From: Triangularia verruculosa
Lineage: Eukaryota; Ascomycota; Sordariomycetes; Sordariales; Podosporaceae
Assembly: GCA_033296885.1 (NCBI GenBank)
Contig: MU863948.1
Coordinates: forward strand, 1-64,000
Length of the DNA: 64,000 nucleotides
Direction of reading: 5' to 3'
Below the pieces are notes generated by a model. That model did no database searches and had not been told where the DNA came from. It saw only the letters and a list, made by a program, of their open reading frames with translations. The translations under genes and the position numbers were made by a program. The stretch's first letter is position 1. Every line of letters starts with the position of its first letter. Shown here one piece after another: positions 36,172 through 47,807 of this stretch.

Positions 36172-36670
36172 GATAATTTCCATCATGATTAGACATAGCA
36201 GTTACTGCGATACGGTCAGAAAACTTGAGTTGTCATTCCTGCAAAGTTGTGGACAGTTACCCGATGTTCACTTGGGGCTCGAGGCAAATGGCAGTGCGTT
36301 GGACGAGTATAGGCAAATTCCTGGGTACCGTAGGTGACGCTGGTCTGGCACAGGCCTGCCCAGTTGGATATGTCGAACGGCCAGGGTACTTTCTGAACAG
36401 TTTAACTCGGATAAGCTCTGAATTAAAACCTGCCTACATCGCTGTTAGGTCGGAAGCATTCTGTCGCACCGTCAAGTAATGTGGTACGGCGTTCTGGATG
36501 GACAAAGTCGACATCCTTCGGGCACTCGGCGCAGTGATGCTTGCAACGGAATCTGCTGCCAGCTGACAGTCGGCTGGCAAAGCGTGATTGGCCTGTGGGC
36601 TCAGCGCGGGGTTCACAATCATGATGCTCATGGCCACGCACAGGAAGCAAAGCACGGGCACCACGGCACA
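36172..36670. other. Intergenic, HET gene promoter
   Basis: The HET frame is open back to 36479, but the 64 extra residues are His/Cys-rich with no conservation visible, so this stretch is treated as upstream sequence. Confidence 0.45.
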
Positions 36671-39103
36671 ATGGCCCGTCCACGGTCCCAATCGTTGCCT
36701 CTCATCAACTCGCCTCATCCATATCCACCGCACCAATATCGGCGCCTTTCCTCCCCACGGCACATCAGGATCATCCGACTGCTGAATTACGACCCGGTCC
36801 TCTCGCGCGTTTACATCTCGCTTTCAGAGCACGAACTCTCCACTATACCGAAGCATTTCACCGCACTATCCTACACCTGGGGCTCGGCCCTCGAAGTATT
36901 TGAGGAAGAACACCAGTTATCCGCCCGCGGTCTTGACAAAGCGCGATTGTCGAAAAACCCGCGCAACATTGAGCTCGTTGTGGTTCCTCCAGAAGCGTAT
37001 GAGACCTTTAAGCGCCGAGATGACGCCTCACTTGACCCTCGGGGGTTCATGGTGGACCTGTACACCACTCCAGTATCGACCATCACGGTTAAGGGTAACC
37101 TGTCCGACTTCTTCAGAACATACATGATCAACACCTGGCCCCAGCGGCACGCGCAAAGTCAAGCTTGCGGTGGGTCAAGGGAAACTCTTGAAGCGCTCGC
37201 CAACCTGTGGATTGACGCTGTGTGTATCGATCAGGCAAACAACCAGGAAATCTCGGCGCAGATTCCGATGATGGGGGAGATCTACTCCTCCGCCGGCAGG
37301 GTTCTAGCATGGCTAGGCGCCGATGAGGCCAGGCTGAGCATGTTTCAGTGGTGGCATGACACGGTCTACCCAAAGATGGAGTTTTTACTCCAACGTGATC
37401 AAGAGCGAGCAGTTATTGCGCTTCGGTCTTATAGTTATCAGGATGCAAAGATGTGGAAGGATATCTTCTCCCTAGCACCGCCTACCGAGCTAGGAGCTGC
37501 GACTTGGCTCGAAGCCTGGGCGGAATATTGGGCTTTCTACCGCACACGGCGCTACTTTCAACGGGCCTGGATTGTCCAGGAAGTGGTGCTGGGTAATCGT
37601 TTGCATGTGTACTGCGGACGAGGTGAGCTAAACTGGGACGACATGGTTGGCTTCGTCCATCTTTTGGGCAAGGTCCAGTGGACCGACGACATCAACGCCC
37701 AATTGCACCGAAATGTGCCCTTCAAATTCAACACCTCCCATCGAGGTTTCGGAATTGCCGACATTTTCGAAATCCAACGTCACCACAACGCCAAATCATG
37801 GCAGAAAAGTGGTTGGGCCCGTCACTGGTTTGCCGTCATCAACGCCGTCCGTCAACGGCACTGTTTCAAACCCCAAGATAATGTCTACGCGACCCTAGGT
37901 ATTCTCCAACAGATCTTGCCTCCCGGAGCGCCCTTTCCGATCCCCATCGACACTTCTCACACTCCCGAACAAGTCTTTGCCTTTGCAGCCACGGCGATCC
38001 TCAAGAACTGCCCTGAGCTTTCTCTCTTAAGCTTCATCGAACATCCGATCTCCCGCACATATCACTCCCTTCCTTCATGGGTGCCGGACTTGACGGACGC
38101 AGAGTTTCCTTGGCCTTTGGGCGCCTTTGACTCCCCGTTCAAAGCCGGCATTGTCAGGCCCACTGAGCATAGAGAATTATCAGCAAACGAGTTGGCAGTG
38201 GCCCGCGCTGCGGCACTCATTCCGACCTTTCGACACCTCAATCCCATCAAAGGCACGTTCGCCTTGCATGGTAAGAAGGTGGATACAATCAAGAAGAAGT
38301 ACCCCTGTCTAAACATATTCGGTATCGAGCTCGGAGAGGTGACACTTCAAGTCCTGAATGATTTACCATCAAATTACCCACACATGCTGGAACCTGATGA
38401 TGAAACTGGGAGGTTGACGGAACAAAGTAGGGAGCGGGCGTTGGTGTATACAATGACTTGTCAAGAACTCAACAATCCCTACGGGGGAAGTGCGGAGGAG
38501 ACTCAGAAGTTGTTCGACTCATTTGAGGATTGGTTGCTGTCCATCTGGGCAGAGTTGTGGTATCTTGCCGATCTTGTTGAGGGCTTGGATTCGGAGTACA
38601 GTGTATACGGGGCTGAGGGAGTCGACATGCTTCGAAAGAGGAGAGACAGAGTGGCGCACATGCTGACCACTCTGGGGTGGATGAGTGACACCAACAAGGA
38701 GGAGATAGAAACGACAGCAATTAGATTGAGGGCCGCGCGGAGAGGGGAAGGGGAGCTTCCACCAGCTTTTAGCCGGCCGTTGACATTTAGGGATCAGGCA
38801 AGGAGGTGCATGTGGGATAGGTGTTTGTTCACAACGGAGAGCGGGTGGCTGGGCATTTGTCTGAATACCGCTGAGGAAGGAGATGAAGTATGGATCTTGG
38901 AGGGTGGGGCAGTACCGTATGTGTTGAAAAAGGGTGAAGGGGTGGAGATTGAGCTCATCAATGGGGAAGACCAGCCAAAGATTTTGCAAACCGAGTCGAG
39001 ACGGTTCTCTGGAGAGGCTTATGTACACGGCATTATGCATGGAGAATATCTCGAGGTGAAAGGGGGAGAAAATATGGAATGGGAACAGGTGGTCCTGATG
39101 TAG
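36671..39103 (+). CDS. HET-domain protein (heterokaryon incompatibility type)
   Basis: Single exon of 810 aa from the ATG at 36671. The HET domain blocks are clear: HFTALSYTWGS near the N-terminus, then LWIDAVCIDQANNQE and EIYSSAGRVLAWLG, then RRYFQRAWIVQEVVLGNRLHVYCG. The C-terminal half keeps the HET-associated GDEVWILEGGAVPYVL-type end seen in many family members. HET proteins trigger programmed cell death in non-self recognition when paired with a partner; whether this copy is an incompatibility gene is unknown. An insertion of about 60 residues sits between the first two HET blocks. Flanked by an AKR pseudogene and, further on, an NLR. Confidence 0.92.
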   Translation: MARPRSQSLPLINSPHPYPPHQYRRLSSPRHIRIIRLLNYDPVLSRVYISLSEHELSTIPKHFTALSYTWGSALEVFEEEHQLSARGLDKARLSKNPRNIELVVVPPEAYETFKRRDDASLDPRGFMVDLYTTPVSTITVKGNLSDFFRTYMINTWPQRHAQSQACGGSRETLEALANLWIDAVCIDQANNQEISAQIPMMGEIYSSAGRVLAWLGADEARLSMFQWWHDTVYPKMEFLLQRDQERAVIALRSYSYQDAKMWKDIFSLAPPTELGAATWLEAWAEYWAFYRTRRYFQRAWIVQEVVLGNRLHVYCGRGELNWDDMVGFVHLLGKVQWTDDINAQLHRNVPFKFNTSHRGFGIADIFEIQRHHNAKSWQKSGWARHWFAVINAVRQRHCFKPQDNVYATLGILQQILPPGAPFPIPIDTSHTPEQVFAFAATAILKNCPELSLLSFIEHPISRTYHSLPSWVPDLTDAEFPWPLGAFDSPFKAGIVRPTEHRELSANELAVARAAALIPTFRHLNPIKGTFALHGKKVDTIKKKYPCLNIFGIELGEVTLQVLNDLPSNYPHMLEPDDETGRLTEQSRERALVYTMTCQELNNPYGGSAEETQKLFDSFEDWLLSIWAELWYLADLVEGLDSEYSVYGAEGVDMLRKRRDRVAHMLTTLGWMSDTNKEEIETTAIRLRAARRGEGELPPAFSRPLTFRDQARRCMWDRCLFTTESGWLGICLNTAEEGDEVWILEGGAVPYVLKKGEGVEIELINGEDQPKILQTESRRFSGEAYVHGIMHGEYLEVKGGENMEWEQVVLM

Positions 39104-39597
39104 GGTCCCTTCGTCACACGCTCGCAGGGCTTGGCAGGGGGCTTGCTTTCCAGGAACAATTACCACTCAATATACAACAACTAAACCCCCCAAGCAGGAT
39201 CATTGGCAGCCATGAGTGGCACCGGAGCGACAAGAAATTCGATCGCTGTTTGTGCCGTGCAGTGTCACTTCAAGGTAAGGTTAAAACTAGCAATGACCAC
39301 ATCATAGTACCGAGTGCCGGCAGAGGCTCGACTTCCGCCCAGCACTCATGACATCGCGACACCCAGCAACAAAGGGCCGCACCGCTTTTGATGACCAGGA
39401 CTTAACACTATTGACGGAAATATGGATTCCTGTTTAGGGATTGTGGTTGTAGGGTCTGCCGATGGGCCCTCGTTGTCTCACACATTTGAACCTATCTAAG
39501 GTGCTACAATCTAGATATTGTCATTTCCTTCCGTAACATTCATCTTGAAACATCATAGTTTTCAACACAGCTCGAATCACAGCCCTAACCGACCATC
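39104..39597. other. Intergenic, no gene seen
   Basis: Downstream of the HET gene; short frames only. Confidence 0.45.
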
Positions 39598-40352
39598 ATG
39601 CAACACGTTCTTCACACCGGGCTCTCGGCGGGCATGTCCTCCACAGCTGGCTACCACTCAGCAACACCAAATCCCCTCCTCGCGAATTCGACGGCCAAGG
39701 TCTGTGACCATCCGGTGAAGTCCTCGATCCCAAGTCCCGAATCACCTTCCCCACCAAAGAAGGCACCACACCACCTAGTCAAAGTATCCCCCCTTTGCGT
39801 CAGCGCCTGGTCATGGGGCGACACGGCAAGCTGGCACTGGCTGTTCAGCAGGCATTCCGAACACTCTACGACGCAGGGATCAACTTCATCGACACTGCAG
39901 AGGTTTATGACAACGGCTACAGCGAGGAGCTGGTAGGCAAGCTCATCAAAGATGTTCCCCGCGAGTCGGTGGTCGTCCAGACGAAGTGGTTCGGCTCAGC
40001 GCTCAAGCCGGGTTCTCTCCTTCACCCCGTCGACGCCCCCCTTAATGCTGTCAAGAAGTCTGCCGAGAGGCTGGGGACTAGCTATGTTGACATTCTGCTT
40101 GTTCATGGCCATATCCATGTGCAGGGTATTGACAGTGTGGCCAAGGGTCTCGCCAAGTGCGTTGAGGAAGGAAGATGGATTATCTTCAGGTTGGGAGAGG
40201 TACCTAGACGACGAGCAAAGCAGCACGTGGATTGTGCTCGGGGTCTGCAGTTTATGCAAATGGTGTGCCACGCACGCACACCACCGGAATACTACCCACA
40301 CCTCAGCATGTTGTCCCAGTCATGTGTCTGGTCCCAAAATACAGTGATGTGA
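39598..40352 (+). pseudogene. Frameshifted, truncated aldo/keto reductase
   Basis: The first frame (from 39598) holds KVSPLCVSAWSWGDTASWHW, the start of the aldo/keto reductase barrel. The protein continues one base out of frame as TLYDAGINFIDTAEVYDNGYSEEL, then VVVQTKWFG, then YVDILLVHGHIHVQGIDSV. The catalytic Asp/Tyr block (DTAEVYDNG) is intact. A 39-bp GT-AG interval at the shift would delete the WSWGD block, so a frameshift is more likely than an intron. After CVEEG (near 40170) similarity stops, leaving roughly half the usual length of about 330 aa. Confidence 0.75.
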
Positions 40353-40549
40353 TAACTCTTGATATAAATAACCCGTGACTGCAGCGGTGCAGGTAAATTC
40401 TGCATGAACGACGATGGGTGGTGAGCTGATTGCTATATGCAGGCTTGATACCGCTGTGTCGAGTTTGAAGGCCGGATCAGGTGCGAAGACTAATGATACA
40501 CAAGGCTTATTAGAGCGGTTTCTGGTATCCATAAGCACGAAAACACTCG

Positions 40550-40735
40550 AGTTGACCTAGCAAATGGCACAATGGTCAGGTTGCTCCTCCCCTCAGAAGT
40601 GCACCGGTGTGGGTCCTAATCCCACACACTGGCAAGCTCTTCTGTTGAGGCTCTGGTGACTCCAGTCCGGGCATCCTTTCTGACTTTTTGCATTTCTTCA
40701 GTCTGGGCTTTCTTTGGTTTTTTAAAAAAAGAAAT
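40550..40735 (+). repeat. tRNA-like (SINE-type) repeat
   Basis: Starts CTAGCAAATGGCACAATGG (A-box-like) followed by TCAGGTTGCT. The T-arm-like hairpin GTGTGGGTCCTAATCCCACAC follows, about 50 bp on (spelled here as arms GTGTGGG and CCCACAC around TCCTAAT). The head matches the minus-strand element at 54.9-55.0 kb (CAAATGG, then GGTCAGGTTGCT). The anticodon stem does not pair, so this is not a working tRNA. Confidence 0.45.
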
Positions 40736-41179
40736 CAATGCCTAGACCATCTCATTTCAGTCGCTTCCCCCCGAACAGGGGTTAGGTTTTGTAGGGGACT
40801 TGGAAGCCATCGCTAGATCTTTCGACGTTGTGGCCTCCATTTCTGCGGCTGGGACAGCACTTGACTCGTGTTCAATAATAATCACAACTCCAGTACAGCC
40901 TGATCACATTATTTCATCCCTCTCTCGCTTCTGAGCCACGAACTTCTTGCGCTGAATGAACCTGCTTTACACAGCTCCATTTACACATGTAAGCCTTCGG
41001 GAGGCTGAGACGAAGTTGAGATGAAGCCCTCAGTCGTTCCCACAGAAACATGAATCGCTTGCAGACGATGCTATTTAAGAACAATGAGTTCAAGCACCAC
41101 CTATTTACGCCTTTACCTACTGAGGCTTGGATAAGGCACAGGTAAAGCTGGGGTACCGGAATTATCCCAACCATCTGGT

Positions 41180-41580
41180 CAGGGTAGGCAGTGGGATAAA
41201 ACGTATCTCATCTTACGGCGTGAGATAAGCGAGCGAGCCGAACTAAAATAAAGCTATTTTAGCCTGGGCCAAGCCGGGCCGGCCTATTATTTCGTTTTAC
41301 TAATTTAGTAAAATAGTAGATAATTAAAGGTTAGGGTTATATATTAACCGGAAGTTCGGGATTCCTAGTCCCCGGTCCCGATATCCGATACTCCAATATC
41401 CGGTGCACAGGGCCGGCCGAGCCCTCCGGCCGGAACGGAAAAACTACTTCCGACTTATCCTACTAAAACCGTAATACTAAGACGAGCCGGCTCCGAGGAA
41501 AGATAAGCGGAGGCCCTGAATCCCCGAGCCGAGCCGAGCCAGACCCCCATCTCACTCATCTCGTCTCACTGCCCACCCTG
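41180..41580. mobile_element. 401-bp non-autonomous hAT-type element (MITE)
   Basis: Ends are inverted: CAGGGTAGGCAGTGGGA at 41180 and, from the right end reading inward, CAGGGTGGGCAGTGAGA. Flanks are CATCTGGT (41172-41179) and TATCTGGT (41581-41588), an 8-bp target duplication with one C/T difference. CAGGG-type ends plus 8-bp duplications indicate the hAT superfamily. The interior is non-coding, with GGCCGGCC- and GAGCC-rich stretches. It must have been moved by a transposase encoded elsewhere. Confidence 0.82.
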
Positions 41581-41915
41581 TATCTGGTTGACCCCTTTGA
41601 ACCGAGACGCGTTGCTTGACACCTTGCGGCTCCGCCAAGCAAGGATCTGCAGCATTGGGCGGAACGGGCCGCACGCCAAGGCCGATGTCATGACTTGGCA
41701 TCGATCCGTGGCATAAACCAATACTGTGTACCTAGGCTGGCGTGTATTTCGGCTCTTAATGGTTGGGATGTAATGATGAGGAGGGCCAATGGCAGCCTGT
41801 GTTCATTTCCCAGAGGCATTGAGCTAAACTGTATTAAAAACCGGATGCACTTGAGATATTTCCACCTGCCCCCAAGATAAGTATTTCAGGGCACAAGAGG
41901 CACTATTTGTCCTTG

Positions 41916-44900
41916 TCACGACGCTGGACCTTCCTTGTCGCTTCCAGCATGATCAGACCTAGCATTTGCCGAAGACGGGCTGACATCCACTCTTTCTTCG
42001 AAGTCGAACCCTCCTTTCACAATTGCCACATCGCCCTTCTTGGCAAGGACGACATCTTGCCCCCTTGCGATGCCACCAATGAGGTGACGTACACCTGACA
42101 GCCATTCGTAAGGAATGAAGAAGTGTCTGGTATATGAGTATGAGTTACTGTTGATGTCTTTAGTCGGCCTACCTCGCTGTCTGGCATCGCCTGCAGGGAG
42201 GATTGTTGAGCAAACCCAAGAGCTGATATCCAAAAACACCAGTCTAGTGCGGTGACCATCTCGTCGAATGCCGATGACATGGGCTAACCTCCGTAGGATG
42301 TGTTCAGGATAGTAAAATGAAATGGCAGTGTGTCCTTGTTCAGGGTTATCATGTAGTGGAGCGGTGTTGGCGATATGCCGAGAAACTTCGGGTTGATACT
42401 GTGGTTGTAGGACAGTACTCCTTGCATGGAGTCCGAGGGCAGGTTTGATGGGACAGGAGTGAGATTGTGTGGATGTTCCGTCGGTCTCTGAAGTGGGAAA
42501 GGTTCTCTGAGACAAGCAGAGGGCGATGATATGTTTCGTATCCGAGGATCCGTCGAGCTCTTCAAGCTCTAATACGATACGGGATTCACCATCTCCGTAT
42601 AATAGCGGTTGGCTTTTGAGCTGAAGGCCCAGGAGACTAAATCCCAGATCGATGCTAACCACTGCGCTCGAGGACCAGGTATGCCATGCATAGACATCGG
42701 CAGCTGTGGGTCTAATACATACAACATGGTCAGGGGACGTCGGATGCTGTACCCATATTCTTGTTTCGCTTCCAGAGCCCCATGTCTTGGATGATTCCTC
42801 CGCCGCTGTCGCCAGATCCCATAGGTGGTCGGTGGTCCGGGTGGATAGAATGAGCTTTGTTGGAGCGTGGCCTGCGACAACATATCTGACAGTGTTGCCA
42901 TTGCAGTTCACTCTTGTGTCTAACAAGCATTCGTGTTTGTTTTGAGAATTTTGACGCAAAGTAGGCTTCAGGTCGCTCAACGACCAGACAAACAATCGAT
43001 TTGAAATGCAGACGCTGACCACTAGGCGGCCTGAAGGTACCCACAATAGGATATAGACCGCGGCCCTGTGTGAATACAACGGATGTGCTAGGTGGTTCCC
43101 CCGAAGATCGCATAAATTGACTGAACCGTCCTCTTTTCCACAAAGAACGCCATCAGCCATGACTGCGATGCACTCGACCCTAGGCTCTGTTTGTTGGTGG
43201 GATGCATGGTTATTGGTGATCGGGGTCTCCTCACTGACATCGTCGTCCATAGAACCGGCAAGTAGAACCGGAGGTACCCATATGTTACATTGAGAGTCTC
43301 GTAGATCAGCCAAGTTCATACCATCTGGGCTAAACGCCAGGTGTTTGATCCAAAGGTCTGATGTCCGCACCTTGTAAAGAAGTTTCAGGGTATCGAACAG
43401 GAAGATCTGAATGACCCCTGCTCCGCTGCCACCTGCAAGAAGTCTGCCATCGGCACTGGCACCCAATGTGTGACAACATGCCCGCTTCCTCTCCATCTCA
43501 CGGTTACTAAAAGGATCAAGAATCACCAAGTCCCCGTCGAGATAAGATGCTGCCAGGAGTTCGATGTCTGAATTGGGGTTAATCTGTAATGCTTGTATGG
43601 GATGTGTCGATGTTTCGCCTCCTTCAAGCCTTTTGCCACAATCGCCGTAGAACTGATCACCCTGAAGATCCCAGAGAATGATTGGCTTTCCGCTGTACGC
43701 GATGGCCATCATCTTGTGCGTAATGCCGATAGACACAGCGCAGGGTACTTGGCGGATGATCCCAGAGTCCTCATGGGGGGAATCACTCAAAGTGATGGTG
43801 GATTTTTGTCTCGCCACTCCTTCGGTCCCACAATCCCATGAACATATCTCGTTCCTTGATGATAGCGCAAACAAGCAGTCTTCCTCGAACCAGAGCGCAA
43901 CGCACTTCTTAGGTGATGTCAATACGTGGAGTTGGTCGCCTGATCGTATATTCCAGATAACAATGGATTCCAGGCCGCAAGAGGCAACGAGGTCGGAATT
44001 TGGTCTGAAGCAAATGTGTCTCACAATCTCACCATGGTTCAGACTCCGATATTCCTGACAAGATCTCGCATGATAAAGGCGAACCCGACCACCCGTCACC
44101 CCAACAGCTAGAAACTCAATCCCGTAACAAATCGCGCTTGCTTTTTCTTGTCGGAGGTCTATGCAAGATAGGCGGTCATCCCATTGCAGGTTGGCTAATC
44201 CCAAGATTGATATCCGTTTCCCGCTTATGGTTGTACCGTGTATTGCTGATTGTTCGGGACAAAGGGGCGGAATCAAGGAATAGATGGCCGACGGCGATGT
44301 CAAAAGCGCGCCAGAAAACTTGCCAACAATTCTTTGAAGGTCCGTGGCCCAGCCTTTCAGGAGTTGCAGCTCACGATACAAGGGCGATCGCTCTGCCATG
44401 CATTGATCGGTGTAAGTCTTGAGCTCCTTTGCACATTGCACCATGGGCACCAGACTCTTAGCCTCAGCATTCTCTTTAATCCAGGTCAAAATGTTGGCTT
44501 TCAGGAAGATGCTCAACAGGGACAGTAAGTCATTGTTGCAGGGATCGGCTCTGGCGAGGTGATATGAGAATGCCGAGCATGCGTAAGCGTAAATGGGTGA
44601 TCTTTTCTTGAGCGAAGCCTGGGATGTGCTATTAAGCCGCCTTCCCACTCTTTCAGGCCGCAACTCGCTCCCGGTGAGAAATGTCAGGCACACCCTGGCT
44701 ATGTCAGTATGGGCCTGAAGCCTGTTAATGGCTAGTTCAGAGTTCAAGTTACCATCCAGTAGAAACTCCCTTGCTGTTTCATGGATGACTTGTACCCGCT
44801 GATGTTTGTCAACAGTCACGAGCTGACCACATAGGGTTGCGATTGTGTCTTGAAGTCGAGGGAATTTATCTTTGAGCTGGATTTCCAAGCAGGCATTCAG

Positions 44901-46993
44901 TTCCAACACCGTCAAAGGCCTCAACGCGCACACTGTCCACTCGAGAATCCTCTTAATGATCGGCTTGGCTCTGGTGGCGCGAGTCATCATTTGGAGTGCC
45001 CTGTGGTACAGCGGTTCCATTCCTCTCGGGACTTCTTCAAGCACCTGCTTCATTGCTTCTTCGCTGAAAGCATTGGAAAGCTCATCAAGAACCAGTTGCG
45101 TCCATAGAAACAAGCCCCTTGATTTGCAGATGACTTCTTGGATCAGCTCATTCCTCCTCTCATCGTCTACCACGACGAAAGCTTCAGCTCGGCTTCTTAC
45201 CAGCCGCTCAATATCAGGGAGTGTTTCCTCGGTGGATATTTGTTCTTGAACCAATCGTTCGGAACCAAGGCTGGTGAAGCTCCTGTGAAGTTCCAGTGTC
45301 TCTCGGCTTGTGATTAGGATTCTCACTGGTTGTGCACAGCCGCCCAAGTTGCGAAGAACTGAATCGAATAGCAATGTCGCGTTAGAGCACTCATCTAGGC
45401 CATCGAGTATCCAAAATTGCGGCCGTGGTAAGGCAGGAAGAATACCGGACATGAAAAGTGTTCTCCAAAGACTGCGCTCATTCTCAACGTCAAGGTTTGG
45501 GTTTGCTTTTTGTAACTTCGAAAGCGTAGCAAATATAACCTGATCCTGCATGGCCATCTGGAACGCAAGACTTCGTAGACACGAGCTGAGCTTCGATTTT
45601 GAATTGTGGCTGTGCCTGAAGAAGTGGTAGCTGCATGAACTGCCAGACTGCCGAATGTCGTCAATGGCAAAGCCAGATAAGACGGTCTTGCCTGTAGCAG
45701 GCTTTCCATGCATCCAGAGAAGACATTGACGGTTGAACACTGCCGTTTTCCAAGTCTGGTACCATGCCTTGTCCAATAACCACCGGCATGTGCCATCAGC
45801 TCGCGCATCTTGAACAGCGAAGAGGTCGTCATCCACGTCATCGGTAATGGCCAGAAAAGTAGCGAGGTCCCGTCTGATCATTTGTTGTGACGTGTGTTTG
45901 ATAGTCAGCTCTGACTCATGAAGTGACCGTTCGTCTGCGGCCACGACCCGGGGATCAAGCGTACGAGGGTCTGTTATTCCGCGTATAGCACAGGCCAGAG
46001 AATTGCGTATAGTGAGATAATTCGCATCATGTGGTGTGTTGAATTTACATATGGATCGATGGTCGGCATTGACCGGTATTTGTCTTTCTCCACGATATCC
46101 TAAGGTTGCTGAGTCTGGATCCACGATCATGGCGCTGAAGCCCTTGACAGAAAGCTTCTGGGTTTCGTATAGAGACCAAAGCTCGACACCATCGGAGTAA
46201 TGACGGAATTCATCGTTAATGGTCCGAATAGCCTCAGATCCACGAACAAGGTCAGTAACATAGTCAGGCGCCGACGCAGCAATTTGGAGGATGTTCTTCA
46301 AGAGCTTGGCCGAGTCTGACCCACGATGTGGCGTTCCCAGAAAGAAAAATACACGAATTCGGGCGGCGAGTGATTGATACAGCGGATCCTGACGAGCCAA
46401 CATATAAGCCTTCTTGATGACGAGGCCTCCCATGCTGTGACCGATGAGCACCAGATTTGTTTGGCTTCCTTCCAGGTGGGGCGATATGGCTAGTTCCGCC
46501 AGAAAAGATTTGGCGATGTGGTGTATGTTTAGGCAAGTGCTGTTCCCCTTGGTCCAATCTGAATTGTAGCCATAACTGTGAACCCGGACATTCTGGAAGG
46601 CGGGATCCTTGGGAAGCCACTCGGCAGGCCAGTGATCCTTTACCGATCCTGTTTTACTCCATGTCTTTCGTGAACCTCCTCCAAGCCCATGCACAAATAT
46701 GAAGTCGAAAGTCGGGTTTGAAGGAACGTGTAGAATGTTGAGCCCCAGCGGCCCCTTTGCGTCATCCACCCCATCGCCAACAGCGGTCAGTGCTCGGATG
46801 GGTTCGGAGCCATCTAGTGAATGGGTTGCCAATCGTCTGAGTGGGAAGCGGATGTCGAAGGTGCCATTGCCATCCCGGATTCGTGGAACCGGCCCAGTGG
46901 ACTATGATGTTAAGTTTCACGTCAGCATGTCGTGCCTTGATACCCCGCCCGAGATGTAACACAACGCGGAAGGCGGGACTGTAGACTGACCAT
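41916..46993 (-). CDS. NLR protein: alpha/beta-hydrolase, NACHT, WD40-like
   Basis: The main exon, 46836-41916, is one uninterrupted frame but begins without ATG. A 50-bp first exon at 46993-46944 (ATGGTCAGTC) splices in frame to the acceptor CCCACTCAG, giving 1656 aa; this first exon is a prediction. N-terminal domain: SesB-like serine hydrolase with FIFVHGLGGGSRKTW, GHSMGGLV (Ser about 151) and ADHRSICKF (His about 276). Central NACHT NTPase: P-loop HGKPATGKTVLSG at about 394-401 and Walker B FWILDGLDEC at about 492-500. The C-terminal half has degenerate WD40 units such as IVIWNIRSGDQL, IILWDLQGD and LFVWSLSDLKP. This is the fungal NOD-like receptor design: ligand-sensing repeats, a nucleotide switch and an enzymatic effector. 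Ligand unknown. Confidence 0.9.
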
Positions 46994-47807
46994 GGTAATG
47001 GCGTCTCGGTAGGTATATTACGAGATGGGTGCTGCTGCAATGTCGCCCATGCTCAAGTAATATCTTAGCTAGGTCGGAGGATGGCGATTTACTTCCTCGC
47101 AACGGGATGGCAGAATGATGTTGGGCAAGGTGAGGGAGATGGAATGCGCGCGAACCCCGTTCCGCCCCGCTTTGGTTCTGCGGCGAAAGCGAAGAGTCGT
47201 GGTTGGCTTGGCGTGGGGGGCACAGGGGCACAGAACGCCAAGTTTGTCTCTCGGTCATGAATACCTATGCGCCTGGAGATCCCATCATTGTTGGGATCAT
47301 AGCTTTCAAATCACTTGAAGGGTTGTGAAGGCATGGCACATGATGAGAGAGGCTTCGCGGATAAGCTAGGTACCTTACCTTATAAAAGCATATCTCAGGT
47401 ATATCAAGGCCGTTTTAAGTACGTTACGTAGTCTTCCTTCGACTTTACTAACTGCTAAATAATGGGGAGACAGACAATCTATAACACCTCCACCATTCTC
47501 CAACCCACACCACAAGAATTCCAATAATGAGATGACATATATAATCCCACAATAACAGTGATGACCCTGAAAATCTGTGGTCAATCTAGTTTCCTGTATC
47601 CCTGCTTGGTCATCGCATTGTAGTGACGAACAGTTGGTACATGTATCGTTCAAATATCCTGTGCGAAACGTCAGCTCGCATTTTACTTCATGTATAGAAC
47701 AGCCTAGACATACATCTATACCACCCGTGTGTAACAAAAGAGCTTCATATTATGAAGCTTCTTCCCACATCCCATTCATCCACTGTCGGACTCAAACATC
47801 AGTTTCC
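46994..47807. other. Intergenic between NLR and RNase H-like gene
   Basis: An alternative NLR start could be an ATG at 47258 whose frame reaches a GTATCA donor at 46943, but its sequence is low in conservation signals. Nothing else recognised. Confidence 0.4.

Noticed and set aside
36479..36670. In-frame extension of the HET gene
   Set aside because: His/Cys-rich sequence with no family similarity; the ATG at 36671 has a better context and gives a normal HET start.
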